Source: Luteibacter sp. Sphag1AF (GTDB lineage Bacteria; Pseudomonadota; Gammaproteobacteria; Xanthomonadales; Rhodanobacteraceae). From it: a DNA stretch of 64,000 bases. The DNA lies in contig NZ_JACHYH010000005.1 in assembly GCF_014192715.1 (NCBI RefSeq), forward strand, positions 229,003 through 293,002. Direction: 5' to 3'. The stretch's first letter is position 1; each line of letters begins with the position of its first letter. The position numbers and the translations under genes were made by a program. Below are positions 41,484 to 50,638 of this stretch, one piece after another. The notes beneath the pieces are model-generated. The model was not told the DNA's origin, ran no database searches, and worked only from the letters and a program-made list of their open reading frames with translations.

Positions 41484-44400
41484 TTACCCGCGTGGCCTGC
41501 GGCGCCGCTCCATCCACTCGTAAAGCACCGGCAAGAGCACCAGCGTCAGCAGCGTGGACGTGATGAGGCCTCCCACCACCACTGTCGCCAGCGGACGCTG
41601 AGTTTCCGCACCCACGCCCGATGAAAGCAACATCGGCAGCAACCCCAGAATCGCCACGCTGGCCGTCATCAGCACCGGCCGCAGGCGCAGCGCCGTTCCT
41701 CGGACCACCGCATCCCGCACGCCCTGCCCGGCTCGTTGCTGCTCATTGAGCACACTGACCAGCACGATGCCGTTCAACATTGCCACGCCAAATACGGCAA
41801 TGAAACCGATGGCCGATGGCACCGACAGATACTGTCCGGTAACGAACAGCGCCACGATGCCGCCGATCACCGCAAAAGGCACATTGGCCAGAATCAGCAC
41901 GGCGTAACGCACCGAATGGAACGCTGTGTAAAGCAGCAGGAAGATGAAGAAGATGGTGACCGGCACGATCACGGCCAGCCGCTTCAGGGCGCGCTGCTGG
42001 TTCTCGAACGCACCACCCCATTCCACGTAATACCCTGACGGCAGTGGCACCGCCTGGGCGATCTTCGCGTTGGCCTCGCGCACGAAGCCGTCAATGTCGC
42101 GGTCGCGGACGTCCATCTGGATCACCGCATAGCGTTGCAACTGCTCGCGCCGGATAAACGAGTAGCCATCGGCCACGCTCACCTTCGCCACCTGATCCAG
42201 TTGAACCAGGGCACCGGTCGGCGTGGTGACCGGAATGCGCGCAATGGCGGCCAGGGATGCCTTGCTGGCGTCATCAAGCCGTACGGTGATATCGAAGCGC
42301 CTTACGCCATCGAGCAGCGTACCGACCGGCTCACCACCGATGCCGTTGCGCACCACGGTGAGGATGTCGTCAGCGTTGAGGCCGTAGCGGGCGATGGCAT
42401 CGCGATCCACCTCGATGCGAATCTGTGGCTTGCCGATATTCGCTTCCAGCGACAGGTCCGCCACGCCGGGCACGCCGGCAAGCGCGTCCTTCATGCGCGC
42501 ACTCAGCCGGTCCAGTTCGCCCAGATCCTCGCCGTAAATCTTCAGGGCCAGGGTGGCGCGCACACCGGAAATCAGTTCTTCGATGCGCATCTGGATGGGC
42601 TGGGTATAGCTCACCACGGCCGTCGGCAGCATGTCGCTCAGCGTCGTCTGCATCTGCTCTTCGATGCTTTCCAGCGTGACGCCCTTGCGCCACTGGTCGG
42701 AAGGCTTCAGCGGCGTGTAGACCTCCATGTAGTTCACATCGGCCGTCTCGCCCTTTTCCGCGCGTCCGATCATGGCCAGCGTGGTTTCCACTTCCGGGAA
42801 AGTCTCCTTGATCCGGCGGGCAACCTGATGCGACAGGTTGATCGACTCATCCAGTGACGCCGATGGAATGGAAGTAATCCGCCACATGATGGCGCCTTCC
42901 CGAAGGTTTGGCATGAACTCCTTGCCGAGAAACGGGAACAGCGCCACGCTGCCCAGCAGCGCAGCCGCCGCCATGCCGATCACGGCCCGGCGATGTGACA
43001 GCGACCAGCCCAGCACTCGCCCATAACCGCGCTTCAACCAGGCCATCATGCGTGTGTCGCGCTCAACGCCCGGCTTGAGGATAAGCGCTGCCAGCACGGG
43101 CACCAGCGTGAGGGCGAGAAGCAGCGATCCGGCCATCGCAAAGCTGATGTTGAAAGCCATCGGCTTGAACATCTTGCCCTCCAGTCCTTCAAGACTGAAA
43201 AGCGGCAGGAAGACCACGATGATGATGAGGATGGCGAAGGCCATGGGGCTGGCCACTTCGCGCGCCGCCTCAAGCACGGCTGCGGTCTTGTCTACGGTGC
43301 CGTCAGGGGCGCGGCGCTCGGCCATGATGCGGAATGCGTTCTCCACCATCACCACGGCGCCGTCGACCATCATGCCGATGCCGATGGCCAGGCCGGCCAG
43401 CGACATGAGGTTGGCAGACATGCCTGCCTTTTCCATGCAGACAAAGGCGATCAGCATCGCCAGCGGTAGCGTCACCACCACGATGACCGCGCTACGCAAC
43501 TCGCCCAGAAACAGGAACAGCACGATGGCGACGAGGATCGAGCCTTCGATCAGCGCGCGCACCGCCGTGCCCACAGCGGCGTTGACCAGATCGGTGCGCT
43601 CATACACCGGCCGGATGGTCGTGCCATCGGGCAGCGCTTGCTTCACGACATCCAGCTTGGCCTTTACCGCATCGACCACGCTCTTCGCGTTCTCGCCAAT
43701 GCGGGCAAGCGCCTGTCCCATCACAACCTCGCGACCGTCCCGCGTGACTGCGCCAGTACGTGGCGCGCCGGCTTGGGTCACGGTGGCTACGTCGCGAATG
43801 CGCAACGGCGTGCCGTCTTCGGTCTTCAAAACGATGTTGCCGATGTCGCTCGCGTTCTTCACTAATCCAAGGCCACGCACCAGATACTGCTCGCGCCCCA
43901 CGTCGATGAAGTTGCCGCCGACCTGCGCGTTGTTCGCCTCCAGCGCCTGCATCACCTCCCTGAAACCCAGCTGATGGGCGATGAGACGGAGTGGATCGAC
44001 CTTCACCTGATATTGCTTCTGCTGGCCGCCCCACGACGTGACGTCGTCGACGCCGGCCGCCGTGCGCAGGATCACGCGCACGCTCCAGTCCTGCAGCGTG
44101 CGCAGGTCCATGTCCGAAGGTGCATTTTTCAGCGTCTCGTCGGCGCGCTCCACGGTGTACCAGAACACCTGTCCCAGGCCCGACGTATTGGGGCCCATTT
44201 CAGGCTTGCCGTAGCCGGGCGGCAGACGGTCACCCACCTGTTGCAGGCGCTCATTCACCAGCTGCCGCGCAAAGTAGATGTCCATGTCGTCGGTGAAATA
44301 CACCGATACATACGACAGCCCGAACAGGCTCACCGAACGGATCTGCTCCACCTTCGGCAAGCCTGCCAGCGCGGATTCCACAGGCGTTGTCAGCAGCCGC

Positions 44401-44585
44401 TCCACATCTTCCGCAGCGAGGCCCGAGGCCTCGGTGTAGACATTCACCTGAACCGGCGTGACGTCCGGAAAGGCATCCAGTGGCAGCACGCCGAGCGCGC
44501 GCACACCCAGGAACGCCACCACCGCAAACGCGATCACGACCAGCACCTTGTACTTCAGGGACACTTCCACCAGACGCTGAAGCAT
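41484..44585 (-). CDS. Heavy-metal RND pump (CzcA/CusA family)
   Basis: The 1033-residue protein is the inner-membrane pump of a heavy-metal tripartite system. Helix 1 follows MLQRLVEVSLKYKVLVVIAF; the porter region has PDVTPVQVNVYTEA and PVESALAGLPKVEQIRSVS, typical of HME-RND. Helix 4 reads IGMMVDGAVVMVENAFR, a variant of the CzcA DFGxxVDGAVV and CusA GAMVDAAIVMIEN motifs, so metal specificity (divalent or Cu/Ag) is not clear. It overlaps the adaptor stop by one base and ends the operon. Confidence 0.92.
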   Translation of the reverse strand: MLQRLVEVSLKYKVLVVIAFAVVAFLGVRALGVLPLDAFPDVTPVQVNVYTEASGLAAEDVERLLTTPVESALAGLPKVEQIRSVSLFGLSYVSVYFTDDMDIYFARQLVNERLQQVGDRLPPGYGKPEMGPNTSGLGQVFWYTVERADETLKNAPSDMDLRTLQDWSVRVILRTAAGVDDVTSWGGQQKQYQVKVDPLRLIAHQLGFREVMQALEANNAQVGGNFIDVGREQYLVRGLGLVKNASDIGNIVLKTEDGTPLRIRDVATVTQAGAPRTGAVTRDGREVVMGQALARIGENAKSVVDAVKAKLDVVKQALPDGTTIRPVYERTDLVNAAVGTAVRALIEGSILVAIVLFLFLGELRSAVIVVVTLPLAMLIAFVCMEKAGMSANLMSLAGLAIGIGMMVDGAVVMVENAFRIMAERRAPDGTVDKTAAVLEAAREVASPMAFAILIIIVVFLPLFSLEGLEGKMFKPMAFNISFAMAGSLLLALTLVPVLAALILKPGVERDTRMMAWLKRGYGRVLGWSLSHRRAVIGMAAAALLGSVALFPFLGKEFMPNLREGAIMWRITSIPSASLDESINLSHQVARRIKETFPEVETTLAMIGRAEKGETADVNYMEVYTPLKPSDQWRKGVTLESIEEQMQTTLSDMLPTAVVSYTQPIQMRIEELISGVRATLALKIYGEDLGELDRLSARMKDALAGVPGVADLSLEANIGKPQIRIEVDRDAIARYGLNADDILTVVRNGIGGEPVGTLLDGVRRFDITVRLDDASKASLAAIARIPVTTPTGALVQLDQVAKVSVADGYSFIRREQLQRYAVIQMDVRDRDIDGFVREANAKIAQAVPLPSGYYVEWGGAFENQQRALKRLAVIVPVTIFFIFLLLYTAFHSVRYAVLILANVPFAVIGGIVALFVTGQYLSVPSAIGFIAVFGVAMLNGIVLVSVLNEQQRAGQGVRDAVVRGTALRLRPVLMTASVAILGLLPMLLSSGVGAETQRPLATVVVGGLITSTLLTLVLLPVLYEWMERRRRPRG

Positions 44586-45676
44586 CAGTCGTCTCCCAAC
44601 TGCGAACGCAGGATGCGTGCCTTAAGGGCAAAAGCGCCCTTGCTGACAAACGGCGCGCCTTCCTTCAGCCCCTGGCGAATCTGCGTCCATCCGTCGCGCG
44701 TGTCGCCTACCTCGACGGCCACGGGCTCGAACTGCCCCGCTTTGGCGCCGCGCACAAAGACCGTGGTCTGATTCTGCAACAGCACGATGGCCTCGGCGGG
44801 CACGGCGAGTTGCTGTGCCGTAGAGCGCGTCGCGATGCGGCTTTCCACCAATTCACCGGGATGCAGAAGATCGTCCAGGTTGGTGACCTGGATGCGCACG
44901 TCGACCAGCCGGGTCTTCTCGTCGGTCTGGTGCGAACGCTGGATCACCTTGCCCTTCAGCTCGCTGCCGTGCGCGACGACAGTCACCGCATCGCCTTCCC
45001 GGATGCGCGTTGCCCCCTCGGGCGACACCCGGGCTTCCACCCACACCGATGATTCGGCCACCAGCGTGAACAGCGTGCGGCCGGGTTCCACGCGCTCGCC
45101 GACCAGGAAAGCGTCGGTGGTCACGCGGCCTGCGTGCGGCGCAAGCAGCTCGAAGCTGCCATCGGCCGCTGCGGATCCGCGCTTCACCAGTCGGGCAATC
45201 TGGCCATCGGACAAGCCGTATGCCTTGAGTTTTGCCATCGCCTGATCGCGCTGGACCTGCGCCTCGCCATAGCGGCGCGCCGATACCGCCTGTGGACCGA
45301 GTGCGGCCACGCGCTGCCAATCCTGGCTGGCCACGATCAGTTGTCCCTGCGTTTCAGCAACCTCCACGCTGGACAGCACCACCAGTGGCGCGCCGGCCTG
45401 AACGATGTCGCCGAGTTTGGCTTTGCGCGCCACGACCTGCGAAGCCACGCGTGGCGATACCAGTACCGTGGAATACGCATCGACCCGGACTTCACCGGGC
45501 GCCTTGATCTCATCGGTGACGGCCCGGTAGCGCAGCGTGTCGACCGTGATGCCAGCCGTGGCGATGGCGGCGGCGTCCAGGGTCAGGGGGCTGCCCACCT
45601 CCGTCGCCGCCACCGGGCTGAGCAGCAGGCTCAGCGCCGCGCACAGAAGGGTCTTGCGCAAGGAATGCCTGATCAT
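44585..45676 (-). CDS. RND adaptor of the metal-efflux system (CzcB/CusB type)
   Basis: The 363-residue periplasmic adaptor has a signal peptide (LRKTLLCAALSLLLSPVAA), a barrel-sandwich region (KAPGEVRVDAYSTVLVSPRV, VVARKAKLGDIVQAGAPLVV), a helical hairpin (about 110-165), LLAPHAGRVTTDAFLVGERV as the second lipoyl half, and a C-terminal membrane-proximal domain. No His- or Met-rich metal-binding tail is visible. It is coupled to both neighbours by overlapping start and stop codons. Confidence 0.9.
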   Translation of the reverse strand: MIRHSLRKTLLCAALSLLLSPVAATEVGSPLTLDAAAIATAGITVDTLRYRAVTDEIKAPGEVRVDAYSTVLVSPRVASQVVARKAKLGDIVQAGAPLVVLSSVEVAETQGQLIVASQDWQRVAALGPQAVSARRYGEAQVQRDQAMAKLKAYGLSDGQIARLVKRGSAAADGSFELLAPHAGRVTTDAFLVGERVEPGRTLFTLVAESSVWVEARVSPEGATRIREGDAVTVVAHGSELKGKVIQRSHQTDEKTRLVDVRIQVTNLDDLLHPGELVESRIATRSTAQQLAVPAEAIVLLQNQTTVFVRGAKAGQFEPVAVEVGDTRDGWTQIRQGLKEGAPFVSKGAFALKARILRSQLGDD

Positions 45677-46947
45677 GGGTTGCTGTCCTTCGTTGTGCCG
45701 TCAATCCAGTCGTTAAGGCGGCCGGCGGCCACCAGGTAGTCGAACCACGCCTGCCAGGTCTGGTTTTCCAGGGCGACGCCCGCCAGCGATGTATCCAGGC
45801 TTTGCTTCAGCTGGACCAGATAGTCCGCGGTACTGATTTCCCCGGCTTCCCATAGACGGCCCAGCGTGGCGGTGCGCTCATCCAGCGCGTTGGCACGGCT
45901 CTGTCGGAACGCATCCAATGCGTTCCGCAGCGCGCCGTAAGTGGCCATCGCCCGGGTCACGCCCGCATCCGCGCGAAGCGCCGTAGCGAGGCGTGCCGCA
46001 TTGACCGCATCGGCCTGCGCCTGCGCCGCCACCACCTCGTAACGGCCGCTGTTGAACACCGGCAAGGGAATGGAAAGGCTGACTCCCACCACGCGGTCAG
46101 TACGATTGCCGCTCTGCACGCGACCACCCGTCAGGCTGATGGTCGGGTCGGGACGGCGTGCGCGCTGTGCCGTGATGACGGCGGCATCGGCCCGATCCCC
46201 TTCGGCCCGGGCCTGAATCAACTCCGGACGCTCATCGCGCGCCAGCGCACGCCATGTGCCCGATTCGGGTGGCAAAGAACGCGGAAGATCAGGCAATCCC
46301 TTGCTGGTCTGTGCACCCATGGCGGCCAGTGCGGACAGCGCGCTGGCCTCTTCACCCTCGAGCGTGGCCTGCTGCATCTGTGCTTCGCTCAGTGCCAGCG
46401 CGCCCAGGTCGCGCTCGGGACTGCTGATATCTCCCACCCGCAGGCGCTGTGCGGCCAGTTCGTCGAACTGGCGCATCAGCGCAAGCCTGCGACGACCGAG
46501 TTCGGTCTGCTGACGAGCGAGCGTGGCCGCTGACCACGCCTTCAGCCATGCGGCCGCCACATCGCGGCGGGCCAGTGCATAGGCGGCTTCGCGGGAACGC
46601 ACGCTCGCATCGGCTTCCGCCATGCGTGCCCGGCGCTTGCCTGAGAGATCCAGCGAAAGACTGGCGCCCACGGTACGCCGATTGACGTCCGCGTTCTCGC
46701 CCTCCAGTTGCAGTGACGGGTTGTACAGGGGCTGGGCCGCCGCGCTGGCGCTGGCCTGCGCCGCGCGAAGCTCCGCGCCGGCCGCCTGCACATCAGGACT
46801 GCCAGCCCATAGCTCGACAATCGCCTGTCGCAGCGCGGGAGGTGAGGCCATCGACAGCGGGATATCGCCGTGATCGGTGGATGCAGAGGCCGCGGCGGCA
46901 AAGAGCGCGCACGCAACACTCCACGGCGCAATACGCCATGAAAACAT
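45673..46947 (-). CDS. Outer membrane efflux protein (CzcC type)
   Basis: The 424-residue outer membrane factor has a signal peptide (FSWRIAPWSVACALFAAAAS) and two OEP repeats: ELRAAQASASAAAQPLYNPS with ENADVNRRTVGASLSLDL, then PDPTISLTGGRVQSGNRTDR. This is the CzcC pattern and length. The ATG at 46947 is chosen over one at 46980 because AGGAG stands 9 nt before it and the signal peptide begins there. The stop overlaps the adaptor start (ATGA). Confidence 0.9.
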   Translation of the reverse strand: MFSWRIAPWSVACALFAAAASASTDHGDIPLSMASPPALRQAIVELWAGSPDVQAAGAELRAAQASASAAAQPLYNPSLQLEGENADVNRRTVGASLSLDLSGKRRARMAEADASVRSREAAYALARRDVAAAWLKAWSAATLARQQTELGRRRLALMRQFDELAAQRLRVGDISSPERDLGALALSEAQMQQATLEGEEASALSALAAMGAQTSKGLPDLPRSLPPESGTWRALARDERPELIQARAEGDRADAAVITAQRARRPDPTISLTGGRVQSGNRTDRVVGVSLSIPLPVFNSGRYEVVAAQAQADAVNAARLATALRADAGVTRAMATYGALRNALDAFRQSRANALDERTATLGRLWEAGEISTADYLVQLKQSLDTSLAGVALENQTWQAWFDYLVAAGRLNDWIDGTTKDSNP

Positions 46948-47021
46948 GAAGAAAATCTCCTGAAAACCAGCAACGATCAATGCCGCCGCAGGACGCGGTC
47001 AGGCATCGGACACGAGAGGTT

Positions 47022-47408
47022 TCAGGCGATGGGAGGGCGGAATTGCGAACCGGTGGGATGCAACGCAGGCGCTGCGGGCATGCCGCGATCCACCTGGGGC
47101 AAGGTCAACAGTGCATTCAACACAGGAGCGGTGGAAGGCATCGACACCGCATGGGCACACGCGCAGTGGCAGCCACCCGCTTCGCCCAGCACACAGGCGT
47201 CTGCTTCTGCGCCCACGTCGTCAACGGCCTGCATCACGGCTGTGCTGCCCCGCGCATCCGCGAGAGAGACCACGGCAGGACCGTCAAGCAGGCAACACGT
47301 GCCGGCCACGATCTTGATCACCAGCGCCGCCATGCAAAGCATCCACGCGCCACGAAGGCGACGGATGCGGGCAAGCAGCGAGGGAGCGGACGATGACATG
47401 CCGGGCAT
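47022..47408 (-). CDS. Small Cys/His-containing protein before the metal-efflux operon
   Basis: The roughly 128-residue protein has one hydrophobic segment (GAWMLCMAALVIKIVAGTCC) after a basic start and a C-terminal GGCHCACAHAV motif with four Cys/His ligands, plausible for metal binding. It resembles in size and position the CzcI/DUF2946-type proteins that often lead czc or cus operons, though the match is loose. It ends 74 bp before the outer membrane factor. ATG 47408 or 47399 are possible starts; neither has a good Shine-Dalgarno. Confidence 0.65.
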   Translation of the reverse strand: MPGMSSSAPSLLARIRRLRGAWMLCMAALVIKIVAGTCCLLDGPAVVSLADARGSTAVMQAVDDVGAEADACVLGEAGGCHCACAHAVSMPSTAPVLNALLTLPQVDRGMPAAPALHPTGSQFRPPIA

Positions 47409-47499
47409 GTTAGGTGATGGACTGCGTGTTAGACAATTCCATTGCAGGCGCCCTGACATGTGGCGAACCGCCGCGCCAGGCGGGTCCGATCGCCACTTA

Positions 47500-47513
47500 T
47501 TGACCGTAGTCAA
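47500..47513 (+). promoter_or_regulatory. FNR/Anr-like box upstream of cydA
   Basis: TTGACCGTAGTCAA is a perfect palindrome that matches the FNR/Anr pattern TTGAT-N4-ATCAA except for the inner T/A pair (C/G here). It lies 171 bp before the cydA start. Low-oxygen control of the bd oxidase genes is expected of this regulator class; the site itself is inference. Confidence 0.5.
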
Positions 47514-47684
47514 TTTCTAAAACGGTCCATCAAAAATAATTCATGCCACGTACCCAGACGCGCGGGATAACCGCCCGGCTGCCACGTGACGGCCCGAACG
47601 GGGACGCCATTTCTGCTTTGCGTGATGCTCACCCCGGGGTCACGTCACCTGTCACACGAGCCAAGCTCCAAGGACGCTATCGCC

Positions 47685-49277
47685 ATGCACGACATCTCGG
47701 TTGTCGACTTATCACGTCTGCAATTCGCCGCGACCGCGCTTTATCACTTCCTGTTCATCCCGATGACGCTGGGCCTCACCTTCATGCTGGCCGCCATGGA
47801 GACCGTGTACGTCATCACGGGCAAGGAGATCTACAAGAAGATCACCCAGTTCTGGAGCAAGCTGTTCCTCATCAACTTCGCGCTTGGCGTGGCCACCGGC
47901 CTCACCATGGAGTTCGAGTTCGGCACCAACTGGTCGTTCTATTCCAGCTTCGTGGGCGACATCTTCGGTGCCCCGCTGGCCATCGAAGGCCTGATGGCGT
48001 TCTTCCTCGAATCGACCTTCATCGGCCTGATGGTGTTTGGCTGGGATCGCCTGCGCCCGGGCCAGCATCTGGCGGTGACCTTCCTGGTGGCGCTGGGCTC
48101 GAACCTGTCGGCGCTGTGGATTCTGGTCGCCAACAGCTTCATGCAGGACCCGGTCGGCGCCACGTTCAACCCCACCACCATGCGCATGGAGCTGACCGAC
48201 TTTGCCGCACTGATCTTCAGCCACGATGCTCAGGCGAAGTTCGTGCACACCAGCATTGCCGGCTACGTGACCGCTGCCGTGTTCGTCGCTGGCGTCAGCG
48301 CCTGGTACATGCTGAAAAACCGGCACATGGAACTGGCCCGCCGCTCGTTCCGCATGGCCATGCTGTTCGGTGTGCTGGCCACTGCGGGTGTCATCACCCT
48401 CGGCGATGCGCTGGGTTTCGTGGGCGCGCAGGCGCAGCCGACCAAGCTGGCCGCCATGGAAGGCCTGTGGAAGACCGAGTCAGCTCCCATGCCATTCAAC
48501 CTGATGGCCTTCCCGTCGCAGACCGATCGCACCAATCACGGCGCGGTACAGATTCCTTACGCACTGTCGCTGCTGGTCACCCACTCGCTCACCGGTACGG
48601 TGCCCGGCATCGACACGCTGGAACAACAGGCTGCTGAACGCATTCGCGGCGGCATTCCGGCCGTGGATGCCTTGCGCACGTTGTCCGGCGATCCGGGCAA
48701 CGCGGCGGCCCTGGCTCAGTTCCGCGAGCACGAGAAGGACCTGGGCTACGGTTTTCTGGTCAAGCGCTATGCCGACGACGTAACGACGGCCACCGAAGCG
48801 CAGATCACGAAGGCGTCGCAGGATGCGATTCCGCAGGTGGCTCCCATGTTCTGGTCGTTCCGCGTGATGGTGGTGATGGGCCTGGCGATGCTCGCCTTCT
48901 TCGTCCTTGGCCTCATCTACACGATGAAGAACAACGTGCAGCATCAACGCTGGTTCCTGCGCGTGGCGGTGTGGATGATTCCCGTGCCGTTCCTTGCCTG
49001 TGAAGCCGGCTGGCTGGTGGCCGAGGTGGGCCGCCAGCCCTGGACGGTCTACGGCATGCTGCCCACCTGGATGTCTGCCTCGACGCACAGCGTTGGCTAC
49101 ATGGTGTTCTCGCTGATCGGCTTCGTGACGCTCTACACCATCTTCATCGTGATCGAGATGTATCTGATGGTTCGCGCCATCCGCAAGGGACCGGACGAAG
49201 ACCATGCGCCGCATGACGCCGTAAGGCACGCAAGCAAGCGTCCCGCCGAACTTCCCACCAGCTTTACCGAGGCCTGA
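47685..49277 (+). CDS. cydA: Cytochrome bd ubiquinol oxidase subunit I
   Basis: The 530-residue protein starts HDISVVDLSRLQFAATALYH with the haem b595-type His21. It has FALGVATGLTMEFEFGTNWS, the second haem His in KFVHTSIAGYVTA, a long Q-loop (about 240-330) with the quinol-binding GLWKTESAPMPFN, and the haem b558 Met region FWSFRVMVVMGLAML. Subunit I oxidises quinol and carries the haems. The ATG at 47685 follows AAGGA; the upstream frame is not CydA-like. It leads the cluster cydA-cydB-cydX-cydD-cydC. A distance of 171 bp separates an FNR-like palindrome from its start. Confidence 0.97.
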   Translation: MHDISVVDLSRLQFAATALYHFLFIPMTLGLTFMLAAMETVYVITGKEIYKKITQFWSKLFLINFALGVATGLTMEFEFGTNWSFYSSFVGDIFGAPLAIEGLMAFFLESTFIGLMVFGWDRLRPGQHLAVTFLVALGSNLSALWILVANSFMQDPVGATFNPTTMRMELTDFAALIFSHDAQAKFVHTSIAGYVTAAVFVAGVSAWYMLKNRHMELARRSFRMAMLFGVLATAGVITLGDALGFVGAQAQPTKLAAMEGLWKTESAPMPFNLMAFPSQTDRTNHGAVQIPYALSLLVTHSLTGTVPGIDTLEQQAAERIRGGIPAVDALRTLSGDPGNAAALAQFREHEKDLGYGFLVKRYADDVTTATEAQITKASQDAIPQVAPMFWSFRVMVVMGLAMLAFFVLGLIYTMKNNVQHQRWFLRVAVWMIPVPFLACEAGWLVAEVGRQPWTVYGMLPTWMSASTHSVGYMVFSLIGFVTLYTIFIVIEMYLMVRAIRKGPDEDHAPHDAVRHASKRPAELPTSFTEA

Positions 49278-49280
49278 GTC

Positions 49281-50414
49281 ATGGAAATGTATGCCATCCT
49301 GCAATGTGTATGGTGGGGACTTCTGGGAGTGCTGCTGCTCGCGCTCGCCGTGATGATGGGCATGGACATGGGCGTCGGTGCCATCCTGCGCTACGTGGGC
49401 CGCACCGACCTGGAGCGCCGCGTCGCGCTCAACATCGTGGGCCCTCACTGGGAAGGTAACCAGGTGTGGTTCATCCTCGGCGGCGGTGCCGTGTTCGCTG
49501 CCTTCCCGCTGATCTACGCCACCGCCTTCTCGGGCTTCTACGTGGTGATGCTCCTGCTTCTGTGGAGCATGATCCTGCGCCCGCTGGGCTTTGAATATCG
49601 CAGCAAGATGCCCTCGCCCACGTGGCGCAGCGCATGGGACTGGACGCTGGTGGCCAGCGGCGTGCTGCCCATGGTGATTTTCGGTGCGGCCATCGGCAAC
49701 CTGTTCCGCGGCGTGCCATTCCATTTCGACTGGACCATCACCTCGACGTATACCGGCTCGTTCCTCAGCCTGCTCAACCCGTTTGCGGTACTGTGCGGCG
49801 TGCTGTCGCTGTGCATGGCCGTGATGATGGGCGCCATCACCGTGATGAACGGTGCCGAAGGCGTGATGTACGAACGCGGCCGCGGTCTGGCCCGGGCCAG
49901 TGCACTGATATCGGTGATCCTGTTCGCCATCGGCGGCTTCTGGATTCGCAACATGCAGGGCTTTGTTCTTGACCGTTCGCCGGGAGCCGGTGTCCCGCAG
50001 ACGCCGCTGCTTCAGCAGGTCTCGCTGCACGACGGCGCATGGCTGGCGAACTTCAATGCGCATCCGCTCCTCTGGCTGGTGCCTGCCCTCGGCTTCGCGG
50101 GCATGCTTCTGAGCTTTGTGGCCAGCAGCGCACGCCGCTCGCATCTTGCCTGGTGGCTGGGCGCACTCGCATGGACCGGCGTCATCGGCACCGTGGGCGC
50201 TGCATTGTTTCCCTTCATGCTGCCCTCGATCAGCCAGCCGTCGCAGAGCCTTACCATCTGGAATGCCAGTTCCAGCTCTGTGACGCTTGGCTGGATGCTG
50301 GGCTTCACTGTCGTGTTCGTGCCGCTGGTGGTCTGGTACACCAGCTGGGCCTTCTACGTGATGCGCGGCAAGGTGCATCCGGAACACATCGCCGCTGACG
50401 AACACGCCTACTAA
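49281..50414 (+). CDS. cydB: Cytochrome bd ubiquinol oxidase subunit II
   Basis: The 377-residue membrane protein shows CydB hallmarks: the start YAILQCVWWGLLGVLLLALA, MGMDMGVGAILRYVGRTDLE, VGPHWEGNQVWFILGGGAVF and the C-terminal SLTIWNASSSSVTLGWMLGF. It pairs with CydA to form the oxidase core. It starts 3 bp after the cydA stop, so the two are cotranscribed. Confidence 0.97.
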   Translation: MEMYAILQCVWWGLLGVLLLALAVMMGMDMGVGAILRYVGRTDLERRVALNIVGPHWEGNQVWFILGGGAVFAAFPLIYATAFSGFYVVMLLLLWSMILRPLGFEYRSKMPSPTWRSAWDWTLVASGVLPMVIFGAAIGNLFRGVPFHFDWTITSTYTGSFLSLLNPFAVLCGVLSLCMAVMMGAITVMNGAEGVMYERGRGLARASALISVILFAIGGFWIRNMQGFVLDRSPGAGVPQTPLLQQVSLHDGAWLANFNAHPLLWLVPALGFAGMLLSFVASSARRSHLAWWLGALAWTGVIGTVGAALFPFMLPSISQPSQSLTIWNASSSSVTLGWMLGFTVVFVPLVVWYTSWAFYVMRGKVHPEHIAADEHAY

Positions 50415-50423
50415 GGAGTCACG

Positions 50424-50621
50424 ATGAAAACCTTTTTCCAGTTCATCATCTTCATGATGATTGCGGCTCTGGTGATCGTCATGGCGATCATGCTTGGCGA
50501 TTCGGGGGCGTGGTACTTCGCCTGGCTGATCGGCACAGCGATGATCGTGCTGATTGCCGCAGCAGGCGGCGCGCTCCTGGATGCCCAGGACGAGCGCGCC
50601 GAACGACTGAAAAACAACTGA
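50424..50621 (+). CDS. cydX: CydX-like small subunit, elongated
   Basis: The 65-residue protein has two hydrophobic segments: FQFIIFMMIAALVIVMAIML, and WYFAWLIGTAMIVLIAAAGG. The second carries the WYFAWxxG signature of CydX (about 37 residues in E. coli), which stabilises the oxidase haems. The extra N-terminal helix is unusual for CydX. A good AAGGAG site precedes the ATG and the gene lies between cydB and cydD, so a role in the bd complex is likely. Confidence 0.7.
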   Translation: MKTFFQFIIFMMIAALVIVMAIMLGDSGAWYFAWLIGTAMIVLIAAAGGALLDAQDERAERLKNN

Positions 50622-50638
50622 GGGTCCGGGCACACGTC

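Noticed and set aside
48480..50633. 717-residue minus-strand frame over cydA and cydB
   Set aside because: Translation is His/Gln/Arg-rich shadow sequence; cydA and cydB are certain on the other strand.
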